Shown here one piece after another: positions 34,990 to 47,487 of a stretch of 64,000 bases of DNA. How positions within the stretch are numbered: position 1 is the stretch's first letter; the number at the start of each line of letters is the position of its first letter. Where the stretch lies: contig JAQFVV010012423.1 in assembly GCA_028023455.1 (NCBI GenBank), forward strand, positions 4,694,269 to 4,758,268, in the 5' to 3' direction. This stretch comes from Epiperipatus broadwayi (lineage: Eukaryota; Onychophora; Udeonychophora; Euonychophora; Peripatidae). The notes under the pieces are model-generated. The model did not search any database. It was not told the DNA's origin and saw nothing but the letters and a program-made list of their open reading frames with translations. The translations under genes were made by a program, and so were the position numbers.

Positions 34990-36503
34990 AATTTTAAAGT
35001 TTGAAAGAAAAGGTTTGCAAAATGTCTCAGTAATTCAGATTCATTTTTTTTCATTTCCAGATTAATAAAATATCATTCTGAAAAATAGATAAGTTAAGCT
35101 TTTTAAAAAAAATGTTATTTCAAATAAAAAGAATAATTTTAAACAGAAAAGTTACTTACTAATTTCTTATGCATATATAACTATGTACACATACTAAATA
35201 CATAAAGGTTATACATATTATGGTTGTTGTCAATTAACCCCACACACCACCTGATGTCACTGTTTCCATGCAAAAGCACAGAAATATATTGCTCATGTGG
35301 CCTATAGAACAGCTCTGTTTATATTGGCCACTAAGCAGCTTTTGTGCTTTGTGGTACTATCACACACTTCATAGATAGATACAGTATGACCTGACATAGT
35401 TTTAGATAGTATTAATAGTAGGACAAAAGATGTGCTTCCGTACACATATTTTTAAGGTTAAATGAATTTCAAAAGTGTACATTCCAACATTATATAGAAA
35501 TCACATGTGAAACATATTTTGCACAGGGACAGCTATGAGACTTTCAAAGCATATGCTTGGCTTGATCAGAGGTGAATTTTCAAATCGAATTGTGTTTTGT
35601 AAATTGTTTTAAAATAGTGTTGAAAAAAATATTTTTTTTGATCAGACATTAATTGAAAAAAGGAAATATTAGATTTTATTAAATAATTTTGTTTTTAAAA
35701 ATGTTGTGTATGTTGTGATCGATGATTCTTCAGATCAGCAAAACCATCAGATCTCCCTGTCAATGGATAATGTTTTAAAAATTGTCCTGCATGTGATAGA
35801 TGATCCTTCGGATTGACAAAGACATCGGATCCCCTACGTGTGAATTCCAGTGCTACACACTGACATTTAGTAGTGTAAAAAAGGGTAAATTGTAAATCAG
35901 CCTGGTAACATTATATCTATTGGTTTTTGACTAGCAACAGCAACATCAGGTGGTTTGCAGTGGCCATTCAACTTACTGAAGAAATATCAAGTGATATATA
36001 TATAGATACTATATGCATGAAATTTATTTAAAGTAAAATTATATATATATTACATGAAGTTCATTTACAATATAGTTTTGATATGTTTTTTTTTTTTTTA
36101 AATTTCAATCAAAAGCAAAAATGACAAATACTTTTCACTTAAATAAATACTTCATATTTTTAATTACTTATATACATTTATATTATTATGTACACCTATT
36201 AAATATGATATATACATAAGAATTATACATTTTGACTTATAGCAGAAACATCTAATGATATATATATATATATATACTATATCTGTGAAATTTATTTAAA
36301 GTAAAATTATATATATTGAATGAAGTTCATTTGTAATATAGTTTTGGTAAGCATTTTTTTAAAAAAATAAAAAATTCCAATCAAAAGTAAAAATGTTACA
36401 CACTTTATTACTTAAAAGAATATTTCATATTTTTAATCACTTATATACACATATTGAATATAATATATATTTAAAGAGTATATATGTTAACTTATAGCAG
36501 AAA

Positions 36504-36535
<32 letters not shown>

Positions 36536-36830
36536 TATATATATATATATGGGGGGGGGGGTGAATGATTTAAAGTAAAATTATACATATTAAGTGGAGT
36601 TCATTTATAATACAGTTTTGATAAACATTTTTTAAAATAAAAATTTCTAATCAAAAGCAAATATATAAACACTTTTCACTTATAAAAAATATTTTATACT
36701 TTAATTATTTATATACACATTGTACACATATTAGATATGATATATCATAAAGGGTATACATTTTAACTTATAGCAAAAATATCTAGTAATATATGTACGT
36801 ATATATATTTACAAATAAATCAAGTCATAT
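34990..36830 (+). repeat. Satellite of about 250-bp units, four copies, one interrupted
   Basis: Three consecutive units begin near 35985, 36240 and 36500. Each shows (TA)n, then TTTAAAGTAAAATTATA, GTTCATTT..AATA.AGTTTTG, a T/A run, AATCAAAAGCAAA, TATATACACAT and a TA-rich end. A fourth, more diverged unit (about 35060-35220) shares TGTACACATACTAAATAC and ATAAAGGTTATACAT; it is separated from the others by the insertion at 35220-35965. A G run of 11 bp occurs at ~36550-36560. Confidence 0.7.
35220..35965. mobile_element. ~745-bp insertion O in the satellite
   Basis: Less AT-rich DNA separates the first satellite unit from the rest. Its ends are weakly inverted: CCACCTGATGTCACTGTT near 35247 and AACATCAGGTGG near 35942. 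Inside are two tandem ~80-bp segments (GATGATTCTTCAGATCAGCA and GATGATCCTTCGGATTGACA). No coding frame. Family unknown. Confidence 0.5.
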
Positions 36831-37214
36831 ATTTTCTCCTGAACTAAATATGAAACATAATCAATTTAATAGACAACTGTATATTTATATTGAAAATTTA
36901 TAACATCAAAAAATGTCACATGATTTAATATTATCTAGCACAACCTCTATTGATCAATCACAACCCTAAAAAATGTTTACATAGTTTCCCATTTTTATTT
37001 TACACCCATTTTCCTCCCAACTTTATTGAACTTTATAAATACCATTAAGTGAAATATATATATATGAAAAATAAAAACATATATATATATATATATAGAC
37101 GCCATCTATTGATCATATATATATATCAACTATAAGTGTCAAGTCAATTTAAAGTAGAATATAGTTTTACATTTTTATTTATTGTGTCAATATTAAAGTC
37201 AAAAATAGTAAATA
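36831..37214. other. AT-rich spacer with (TA)n runs
   Basis: TA runs at about 37048-37058, 37079-37098 and 37115-37125. No gene. Confidence 0.4.
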
Positions 37215-37500
37215 AAAAAAAAATTATATTAAATGCTTTTATTTACTATGTACTTAAATAAAATGTTTCTTGAACCACAATTGGGTGTTTTTAGCTTTAA
37301 CTTCAAATAAAAGTATGGGGAATCCAAACGTAATTAAGTTAATTTCTATTTTTATAACAAAAAATTGAGTTAATTAATTTCTGGATCTCCCTCCCCATGC
37401 TTTTATTTTAAAATAAATCTAAAATCCCCAATTGTGGTTGAAGAAACTTTTTCCCCCCTTTTAGTGCAAAGTAAATAAAAATATTTAATATAAAAATTTG
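37215..37500. mobile_element. Foldback element K
   Basis: Inverted arms of ~115 bp: GAACCACAATTGGG and AATAAAAGTATGGGGA on the left, CCCCATGCTTTTATTTT and CCCCAATTGTGGTTGAAG on the right. The loop is ~45 bp. Outer ends (TTTATTTACT.TG) also pair. The minus open frame over the right arm is spurious. Confidence 0.8.
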
Positions 37501-40500
37501 TTTTATCTCTAATACTTTTATTAAATTAAAAATTGAAATAATAATAAAATAATTTAAATGAAGATTTCCATGTGTAATGTTTCTAGTTAGTAAAAACATT
37601 TTAATATGATTAATGAAGGACACAAAGTTTATTTGCAAATTAATTTCTAATAACTTAAAGATAAATAAGTGATTATTATAATGCATGGATGGAAAATATT
37701 TCTTTTTTATCTTTTAGTTTTCTGCTGCATTTTTTTGAATCTTTATGAATTTAAATTTTAGGTATGTGAAGTAGGTTGAATCTTAAATTTTTCCATTAAT
37801 TATCCCAAAATTATTTGGTGATGTAGAAATAGTATTCTAAAGAAATAATTAAAGAGAGAATGGAATGTATATATCGAAGGGAATAAGTATCTAATATTAT
37901 TAGACAATGCAGTATTATAATCAAGAGATAATGGTTGATTATTAAAGAAATACATTTAATTGCTTGTCATAATTGTTTAATTGCTTCTCATAATTGTAAG
38001 ATATTTATTCTAATTTGAATATTTACCGCTACAATGTAAGCTTTAATATATTCTTTATATCATTAAATTGCATGTACATATATGAATAGTAACATTGTTT
38101 ATATCTTTTACAAATATTTATTCATTTGCAATATCTGAAGATGTAATATATTTATAGCAAAATACTTTATATAGATAGTTTTAGGACAATATCTTAATAT
38201 TATTATTAAATGCAAAAAATATGCATATGTTGTGAATTATAGTGATAACAACTGAAGATATTCATTGGGGAGGGAGGGGAATGTTAACAAATCATAATCT
38301 GTTAATAATTGCATTTAAATTACTTTTCCAATTATTGAAATATTATATCTTATCCTTATCTTGACATTGTGCTTACAATGCATGGCTGTTTAGGGAGGAT
38401 GTATACTGTTGCTGGTTTTATAGCATCTTCTCTTGAACCTTCTTTATCAACTATGGCAGTATTATTAGTTGTTTCATGAAACATTAACAAAAGCTAATAG
38501 TTCTATAGCTGTCGTTTTATCTTGTACTTGATCTTTAATAGACTTTGTAAACTTATGGCGTGTCCTCTGTATTTATAATAGAGAACACATATTGCATTGG
38601 AACTTTGGACCACAAGATCCTATTTTTTATTAGTTGTATACATAATTGGTTATTTTCCAATAAACTACTACAACTCTATATTAATTGCAATGTTAAAATA
38701 ATATTAATAATAAAAATTATACATATTACTTTAAAACTATTGTTTTCTTGAATATTGCTATTTTAGAAATATTTAATTTTTGTTACCAATTAAAAATATT
38801 TCTCAAAAAACTCCATATACTTCATTTCTTTTATTACAGATTTCAGGAGATTTTTATTAATGTTGTTTTATTATAAATGGCCACATAACTATTTTCTTAG
38901 GAGACGTGAACTCAGTCCGTGATGCTGGTAATGAATTAAAATGTAAAGAACTATTGATAAATTAATATAGTGGCTTTAAAACTTATACATCAATGAAAGT
39001 AATTTTACACAGAAATTTTAAAGAAATTTGATATAATTAGAAACAAATTGAATGTCTGAATTTGAGCAGCTTAATAATAAAATATCTGGTATATGCTAAC
39101 AAGAAACAGCGAAATCTATGTTGTTTATTTAATCATTTTGAATTACAAATGTCACAAGTAATTAATTATCTAAATTCTTGACGAATATTTGAAGTAGAAT
39201 AAAACTTATCATAATAATTCAAGGATACCATAACTTATTTACTTTTAAAAAAAATCAGCGCTTTTGGATTAAAGTAAAATTTTTACAAATATTATTAAGT
39301 AAATTAATGAAATAATATTCAAATGATTTATTGCAAAAAGAAAAAAAATCATTTTAATTTCGTTGATAGATTTTCTGCTCGTTGTGCTTTTTTTCTAAAC
39401 CTTATTCTCATAAATCAATTTTATCTCCTCATTAAAGTTGGTAATTAAGAATGTCAAAATGCTACTTCATTCAAAATAAATTATCGAGCGAAAAAAAAAA
39501 TGCTACGTACGATGTTCTTTTATATATTTTTTTTTTGCACGAAGCTATTTTTATTTTCATAAAACAACAGGAATTGAGAAGTAGTAATTATTTTAAAAAT
39601 TTTCTGTTGCTGGCGCAACCTTTTTCAACTTCAAACATCCTTAATAATTTCTTTTTTACTAATAGGTTTGTCATTCAGCAAAACTATGTTTAATAATTAC
39701 TTAATCTGAAATAACTATTATATTTAATAAAAATTTACCCATACTTCTTTATAACATAATTTACAATTTTCATGACGATTTGACAATAAATTATAATAAA
39801 ACTTTTATTTAGATCACACAGAAAAAAATATTAGGTAAACTGAATAAAAAAGGCAGTAAAGTTTAGCTTTTAACTAATCTACAAAAAAATGAAATATACT
39901 GTATATATAAGCAGTAGAAAGTGTCTGAAAAAGTTATATAATTATGATCACGTAACTTTTGAACTTCTAAATAGCTGCTTGAGCAGTCATTTTGATACAA
40001 TTGACCAAACAATTGAGATTTTTAAAATTTAATTTAGTTAAGAGTCGATCCTCTAATCTTTATCGTCAAATAAGTTATATCACTCTTTATATATCAGTCA
40101 AAAATCAGATATTATACAACATATTCTTTAGTCTCACTGAGTTTTGTTATCTTAGCATATTCCTAATAACTGCTATACTGCTTTGGTTAAAATCATCTAC
40201 ACTTTTTTTTCTTTACAAATACAATTGTATCTTTCCGTTATAAGTTACTTTTAAAAAAAGATATATTTACCTCTAATAAAGTTTTTTTTCTCATATATAT
40301 ATGTGTGTGTGTGTGTGTGTGCAAGGGCATATATAAACCAGATTGTGCAATAATTATTAATAAAAATATATGTCAATGAAAAGAAAAATTAATTTTGAAA
40401 TAATATTTAATTAAAACTAATACTATTTTTATAGAGAGATATGATGAAATAATTAATATCAGAATTCTAACATGAATATTTTTATATCTATTACAGAACA

Positions 40501-40916
40501 AAAAAACCTGTTCAACCTTCTTTACCACACGTTATATTTTATAATCAAGCGATGTATATGAGTGAACAGCTTCTAATATGCATTTGCCTAGATATTAATG
40601 ATTATTAAATTTATTAATTTTGAATTAGAAATATTTATATATAAAAAGAAATTGATAATATATTACAGAAATAATAGTAATAAATTTTTAATGAGCTCAG
40701 ATAACAGATAGCCCAGAATTCTCATTTTTATTATTTTATAAATTTATTTCTCTATATTAAGTTAATTACATTTTTCTATAAATAAGAATAAGTAAGAGTA
40801 GGACATTCATAATGAAATGTGGAATATGAGCTTTTAATATTAGCGGCATTAAGTTTATTGTTAAAAATTATCAAGTGAACAAATAATATAATATTATTCA
40901 TCCACAGGTACTAGAT
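37501..40916. other. AT-rich stretch without a gene
   Basis: The open frames are AT-driven and show no motifs. A patch at ~38340-38620 is less AT-rich but unassigned. A (GT)n run lies at ~40302-40321. Confidence 0.3.
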
Positions 40917-41063
40917 TTATTGCAGACCAAAACATATTGTGATGCAGCCATTTATTTCAGTAAAAGGTTGTACAACGTTTTCTAAATCCTCCAGTGTACC
41001 ATCTATAGCCACTGGTATCATTGTTGATGTAACTCCTCTCTCATTCAACTCCAAAAAATACAT
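40917..41063 (-). pseudogene. Possible LINE ORF2 C-terminal remnant
   Basis: A 48-codon minus-strand frame contains GVTSTMIPVAIDGTLEDLE and ends CFGLQ. Its 'T-x-IPV-x-I' pattern with a following LE and I-x(3)-LQ resembles the short C-terminal segment of invertebrate LINE ORF2 proteins (the 'IPVVIGALG...LQK' tail). The match is partial and rests on family memory. No RT lies upstream on this strand. Confidence 0.35.
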
Positions 41064-41977
41064 GTTTATCTATACTTTCTACCACAAAACAATAATATTA
41101 AACATTGCCTTCCTCTATATACTCAGTCTCTTTCCTACCCAATGATAATACAATGCCTACTTTTACCATAAATTCTATGTTTGTATTCTTTTTATGTCCA
41201 TTTCTGCTACAAAAAGATTTTAATATACCCTATAATAAATTTGTTAGTAACTGAATAACCATGCTACTATTCTCACTAATGAGTAAATAAACATTCTTGC
41301 CAATGTATGTGATTTGTGTTATTAATGATAGATTTGTATCCCTTATTGAAAGTATTTTACTCACCCTCATTTCATCACCTAATTAACTAATCCCTTAAAA
41401 GCTCATTTTATTTTGATCACTTAGAAATAATTGTTACACTATATCTTAACTTTAATATCAAATCAATATTAAGTACAAATAAAACAATCACTATATTCCT
41501 TTCCTCTCACATCCCTGAAACTCTATTTTTCAATAATTTATGTTTACCTATACAAAATTAAAAACACCTGGATTGCATATATAGATATAATATCCTACAC
41601 AATAAACCAGATCACCTAATCAATCCCATCAACAATAGATGTTATAAAACTAGGCAAACTAGAAGTTTAAAAAAAAAACATCTAAAAACTTACATATCAT
41701 TCTCTTATGGAATATTCAACAATTAAGAAAAAATATGCCTAACCCAATCTCACACATAGTCTAAGTAATACATTAAATAGGCATTATGGTATCCTCTAAT
41801 TCATATAAAATGAAATACTTTGTAGTGAGTAGATGCTACAATTAATTTATCTACATTTTAGACACATGCTTCAAATATGTAACCATTTGACTCATACTCC
41901 TATTTTCTTTAAACATTACAAAAAGAAACTGCTTTTTCCAAAAGAATTCAGTAAAAAGTAATTTAAAGTGATTGATT
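41064..41977. other. G-poor, C/A-rich plus strand, unassigned
   Basis: The plus strand has marked C over G skew, continuing into the LINE at 42310. It may be decayed upstream LINE sequence, but I could not identify an endonuclease. Confidence 0.3.
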
Positions 41978-42103
41978 TATCTTCATGCTTTCATTTCCAG
42001 TACTTAAGATTTGCCCATACTTAAGCATTTGGATTGAAAGAATAGGTGATTCATTCTATTCTTTTGCAAAGACTTTATCTTGTGTTGGAAAGGTAAGTAT
42101 TCA
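41978..42103 (+). mobile_element. Foldback family D, right-half copy D2, exon-like
   Basis: Aligns with the right half of D1 (3815-3935): CATGCTTTC.TTTCCA, AGATTTGCC.AT, CTATTCTTTT and a TTTAT.TTGTG.TTGGA segment. The left arm is absent. Within it a TTTCATTTCCAG acceptor-like site (ending 42000) and an AAAGGTAAGTAT donor-like site (exon end 42092) enclose a 92-bp stretch open in one frame for 30 codons. The repeat origin argues against a conserved host exon. Confidence 0.6.
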
Positions 42104-42309
42104 TTTATTATTAACATTCATAAAGCACATGTGCATTAGCTTAAAATGCTGATCTTTAGTTTATTACAATTCATATACATCATGCTATATAAAATAAATA
42201 TCTCATTTACAAAAGAATTTATGTAAAAATCTAAATGAAATACCAGATTTGTATTTATTCATATAACCATTTCAATATCTTTCAAACTTAAAAAACTTCT
42301 TAATAAAAA

Positions 42310-43715
42310 AGTGTATAGAATACAAAACTTTTATCCAATATTCCTAATCCTATTTTTAAAATCAAAAATACTGACTGAATTAATAAATCTTAAACCAATA
42401 TCCTTGTATACAATAATTAAAAATACAGATACTAAATTCATATATCAAAGATAAAATAGATCCATACCTTGTACCACTACTTTCAAGCATGCAAAAAAAG
42501 GCTCATCAACTAATCAAACAAATTTTATAATTAAAACAACCATAGACTATATAAGATGCAACAAAAATGCAGTCCATCATAATTTAATTACACATAAAAT
42601 CTACATTTAACAAAATACCAATTGATGTACTAATCAGTCTACTTATTTCCACCATTCCTGAATCTTTGATATATGTCCTTACAAATATTTTACTAAATAG
42701 GGAAATATATGTAATCTTAAATAGAAAAACCTCACCTCTAATAGCTCAATCACTCAAGAATCTCCTATAAGTGCACTCCTATTCACCAGATATATTAACC
42801 CATTAATTGAAACTCTCAAACAATACCTGGAATACTTTTACAATCCTACTCAGATACTTTCAAACTATAGCAATAAGATGTGTCTTTAATATGGAAAATT
42901 CATGTGCATGTCAAATGTACACTAGTACCCAAGAAAGATTACTTAAACCTTTTCTGGAGTTTCCCCTTCATCTAAAAAATATTGCAATGGAGAAAATAAT
43001 CCAAGAAAAACATTAAAAAATATAAACTTAAATTTATTTGAAAAATCATACCTTTTGCTTTATTCAAAAAATATCCCTATTTAACATATTAGCAATGAGG
43101 AGAATGAAAAATTACTCCCTCATAATATTTTAAATCAAAACTTTTACTAACCACATTTATTCATTATGCAGAAAACTTATGTGGGGTAAATGTATAGCAG
43201 ATCTCATAATTAAACATTTACAAAATCCACTTGAACTAGGAATACACAATACATTCATATTCAGAATATAAAAAAACATAATATTGTGTAATAAGGCTCT
43301 CTAGAATCTAGAGATCTATAAAATTACGCCTACTGATCAACCACCTTAAACCCAAAATATTGGGAACAACATTTAAAACATCTATCCATCTCTCCCTCAC
43401 AATATGAAGCAAAACCCATATTAAACATCATCAGCAAACAACTATAGTAAACTTAGAATTCCTGCCTATACTATATTTCTTCAGAATTAAAAAAAAGACA
43501 CGTAAATAATGATGCTCAGTATACTTTTTTTCACAAAGAGATTGAAACTCAAGCACACATTATTTGAATACCTAGGTCTTAACAAAATCAAAATGATATC
43601 AGCAATAAAAACAAGAATGTCAATACCTTTATAGGATCATTTGCCAAGGGTTACTAAACACATAATCATTTCAAACCATTTATCCTTTTTTCTTTATGAT
43701 GCACCAGATGTATAT
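42310..43715 (+). pseudogene. Degenerate LINE reverse transcriptase
   Basis: Plus-strand frames, with shifts, follow an RT. INLKPISLYTII at ~42385-42420 is the 'NYRPISLLN' block. KKGSSTNQTNFIIKT near 42497-42545 is the '(F)xKGRST' block, followed by IDVLISLLISTIPE and ILLNREIYVILN. ESPISALLFTRYINPLIETL at ~42755-42820 is the 'G-x-PQGSPISPLLF' block. The catalytic (Y/F)ADD position reads CACQ (42903-42914), followed by MYTSTQERLLK, and NPRKTLKNIN is recognisable near 42990. Weaker similarity (EYLGLNKIKMISAIKTRM) reaches ~43640, ending at the (ATT)n array. Endonuclease not identified. Confidence 0.7.
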
Positions 43716-43719
43716 TTGA

Positions 43720-43720
43720 A

Positions 43721-43805
<85 letters not shown>

Positions 43806-43832
43806 GTTATTATTGTTATTATTATCATTAAT
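43720..43832 (+). repeat. (ATT)n microsatellite
   Basis: About 27 uninterrupted ATT units, then a few with G or C changes. It generates poly-Ile frames on both strands that are not genes. Confidence 0.97.
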
Positions 43833-44180
43833 AAAAAGCAGAGTTTTGTATGAAAAGTAGATATAAAAATTTGAAAGAGTATTTGCAGATAGATAAACAA
43901 AAGAAAAGAAAACAGTTATTGGTGTGAAGACATTTAATTTAAATAAATATAGAAATTAGATTTAAAAAATTGAGATCCCCCCTCCCCACGGTTAATGATT
44001 CAGTATAACTCAAATCAATAAACAGTCTAATAAAGATTTAAACGGAAAATTGTAACAAAAAATGAGCAAGTCATCATAGATTTAGCAGAAATTCAATAAT
44101 ATAAAAAAAAATAATGAATTGATAAGGAGAAACCTTTTTATAATATACAATTATTGAAATATATTTTAATTAATTGTTAA

Positions 44181-44779
44181 ATGTTGGTTATAATTACAAT
44201 TGTATTTATTATACTATTAAAAATTTTAATACCAAATATTAAATATAAAAATATAAATAATAACGTTGATTCTTCTATTAATAAAATTTGGATATCAGTA
44301 CCATATATTTTGAACCAACAAGCAAATTTCATAAGGAAAATTTATAACGGTATATGTTACATTGCATTTTACAGCACCTCCTACATTAAATAAGTTAATA
44401 AATAACTCTAAAGATAAAAACTCATTTACAAATGAAAATTGTATCATTGATAAATGGATATGTAAGTGTAGTAGCAGATATTTAAGAGGAATCGAGGTGT
44501 ACATTGGAAAAAAGAATAAAAGAATACTTTTTGATATTAAAAAGAGTCCAAAATACAAAACAAAATTGTAATGATAATAATATCGTATCAGCTTCCATTT
44601 GTTACGACCATAATAAATTATATATATATGGTTTTAATTTCAATTATAATAATGTAAAAATATTGCAAACTGATAGAAATAACAATAAAAGGAAAATAAA
44701 GGAAGCTATGCTAATATATAAATACTGGCAAGATTTAATCAATAGGCAAGGCAGTAATGTTAAGATCATGGAATTATAG
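44181..44779 (+). pseudogene. Penelope-like element C-terminus (GIY-YIG nuclease remnant)
   Basis: Three overlapping plus frames join, by two frameshifts, into a segment like the end of a Penelope-like RT: ISVPYILNQQANFIRKIYN, then PPTLNKLINNSKDKNSF, then CKCSSRYLRG (position of the 'C-x-C-xxx-YIG' motif), LEKRIKEYF, KILQTDRNNNKRKIKEAM and LINRQGSN. The order KD...C-x-C..YIG..(R)IKEH..IL..E/D..KR..EA..I..NR..G is that of PLE GIY-YIG nucleases. YIG is changed to YLR, so the nuclease is probably dead. The upstream RT is not seen; the fragment is 5' truncated. Confidence 0.65.
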
Positions 44780-45189
44780 GAAGGTTGATCTTTCAAAAAA
44801 CTAGTTGACAAAGACTACTCCAAAGCACTCCTAAGTGAAGATTATATTTTTTTTTTTGTTCTTTTAAAAAAATATATATATTTTATTACTGTATTTTCTA
44901 ATACTTAATTATAAGATTGTAATGTTGAATCATATTAACATTACACTTCCTCACAGTTCATTATACTTTACTAGAACTTCATTTTTCTTCATTACGCATA
45001 CATAAATCCTAGTGGGAGTTTTTAATATAAGAGTTAATTTATGTATAAGTGTTCATCATTTGCATAATTGATATGATTGGCATATGCATATTTTCTAGAA
45101 TAGTACAATAATAACAATGAGATAATTTATTCGTGTAATGTCTTTATGTATTTACATAGTAAAATAATAATTTTTATTTGCTTTATATA
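44780..45189. other. AT-rich stretch without a gene
   Basis: Nothing recognised. Confidence 0.3.
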
Positions 45190-45440
45190 TATATATCACA
45201 TGTACAGTCCGTTTCAATATCCAATCCAATGAATATATGAATTTGCAGTATTGGACTCTATAGTACCACATAAATCAAGCTGAAAAACATATTGATTGAT
45301 CTTATGATCTTGTCATTGTATTTTAAAATGTTATAAAGTGTTCTTAAATAATAAAAAAACATTATATCTTTATGTTACATTATTGCCCAAGTCTCACATC
45401 CACATAATAAATTAGAAAAATAACAGCTTTATATAAAGAT
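45190..45440 (-). pseudogene. LINE RT C-terminal fragment
   Basis: Minus-strand frames read LYKAVIFL then, after a shift, LLCGCETWA at ~45440-45385. This is the 'LYxAxxxxxLLYGCETW' segment found after the RT fingers/palm in RTE-like LINEs. A weaker LRTLYNILKYNDKIIRSIN run follows toward 45270. Heavily decayed. Confidence 0.5.
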
Positions 45441-45625
45441 AATTTAATTGAATGGATTATTTTTATGAGTAATGAGTTACATTCAAATATTATGTAAAAT
45501 TAAGATGGTAAATAAACTCCAAATATTACTTATATATTTTATACATTTATTTTTAATCTCCGATGTTCTCATTTAGTTTATTTCTGAATTTACCCTATAA
45601 TCACTAAAAACTTTCTATATTATCG

Positions 45626-45758
45626 AATTACACACAGATTTTTTTTCCCATGTGTCTTAGCATCGGCAAGGAAACGAACCCACTATTTCGGGACAACTGC
45701 TTGTAAGGCGGTTGTGCTGACCTCTCGACCACCAACGTTTAACAAATTACACACAGAT
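45626..45758 (-). mobile_element. tRNA-derived SINE or retroposed tRNA pseudogene with 14-bp TSDs
   Basis: A 105-bp insertion (45640-45744) is flanked by a perfect 14-bp direct repeat, AATTACACACAGAT (45626-45639 and 45745-45758). On the minus strand it starts with a tRNA-like region: A box TGGTCGAGAGG, an anticodon arm-like GCCTTACAAGC (loop CTTACAA, anticodon TAC, suggesting Val) and B box GGTTCGTTTCC. After a short 3' part it ends in an A run (T run at 45640-45646 on the plus strand). TSDs plus an A tail indicate LINE-mediated retroposition. A working tRNA is unlikely because acceptor and anticodon stems pair imperfectly. Confidence 0.85.
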
Positions 45759-47487
45759 CTTACATGTAAAATGTGATAATAAAATTATTCTATGGATTTT
45801 TATAAATTCTATTTCTTCTAATAAATCTCGAACATTCTATTAGTCATTATGTTTCGAAGATATATTTATTGTTTTGGAAGGCTTTGAAGTCTTGAAACTC
45901 ACAATAAGATTTGAAATATTTTTTAACAATATATGGACGTATAAGATTTAATTTAATATATGGTGATTATTTTAGCCATGTTTTATATTGCAGTTTTATC
46001 TTTCACCTCTGGAAAGTCATGAAAATATTATATAATTATTTCCACGTTACGATATATGCACAATATTATGTTTCTAAATTATAGCGGAAGGATTGCAAAT
46101 TGAAAACATTTGAAAAATTAAAACGAATTGTTTTCACATATAATTGCTAGTATTATTTTTCTATTTTTATTTACCGTGATATTTTTGGTTTGTTTTTGTA
46201 ATTAAACATTAAAAAAACAAAAAAACAAATAGACTTTGGCTTTATATTTATGTTCATCTAGATTTTTTTTAGCATATGCTTTTAATTAAAATTTTAAATT
46301 TATACTCGTAGATATTATCATTCAACATTCAAACGTTACTAAAATAAATAAAACAATCTTTAAAAACAAGGTTAAAAAATATTTTTTCTACCGGAAATTT
46401 GTCACAAACTACTATAAAAAATAATTTGTTAAACTTGTACTGGAAATCATTCTTAATTATATATAAACCATTTAAATGTAAGATATAAAGTTTGATATAT
46501 AAATAAAGGTAGAACAAATATATTTATGAATATAAAAATATAAAAGCAAATCTGAAGAGCATTTATGAAACATTTAATAAATTGATTGCTTAATATGCAC
46601 ACACACACAAAAAAAAGCAAATCATTCAGCAATATATTACTCAAGTAAAAATTCTTCTTCATCAACTAACTTGAAATGATGTCAGTCATCCATGCAAATA
46701 TAATATCTACTCATCTTATATGAATACTGATGTTAAAGCCTGATCAGCCCCCTGGTTTTTTTTATAACTTTACCTATTCTGACCTGTGAAACATTAATAG
46801 AGGTAGAGTCAAAAACTTATCTTATTAATAAACTTTGATGAAAAAAGTGAATATCAAACCGAAAGTGCCACAACTGGACTATATCTGATGATTTCACTCT
46901 CCAGAACCTGGCACTATCAACAGAATTCTTTCATGAAAACAAACCTTTATCACAAAGTCTTATATCAAATAAGTAATTAAGTTATTAAATGCATTTTGAA
47001 AATAGGTAAATAAATTTGAAGATATGTCAGGACCATACCCAATACATAAATATTCTTCAATCAGTGGCCATGCTATGTGAAAAAAAATAACAAATGGTTC
47101 TCTAATGTGTTTTTATTTAAAAAAAATCTTTCATCAGTTGCCACATTTGTTTTCATATTTTTAAAGTAATTGACTTCAACTTATTCTACATGTAGTATTA
47201 TTTTCATATCAATATAAATCTACTTTAAATTGTGGTAAAACCCAGTATTATGAAGCAAAAAAATATATAGTCTTTTTTCCATAAAGGTTGATACTTCTCT
47301 TATAATAAAATTGTATATGATCTAAGTATTGGACTCACTATATATATATATATATTGTTTCACAAATTAATATATTTCCAGCTTTCTTGTAATATCTATA
47401 ATAGATGCTGATTAACTACATATATTTAACCATCAAAACATGACATGATCACTATTTCATATGCTTACACATTTTGTAATAAGAGTA
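45759..47487. other. AT-rich stretch without a gene
   Basis: Nothing recognised. Two short AT-driven frames on the minus strand near 46329-46665 are not gene-like. A (TA)n lies near 47340-47355. Confidence 0.3.

Noticed and set aside
43641-43900. Poly-Ile open frames on both strands
   Set aside because: They are translations of the (ATT)n microsatellite.
44295-44558. 87-codon minus-strand open frame
   Set aside because: Antisense shadow of the Penelope-like fragment.
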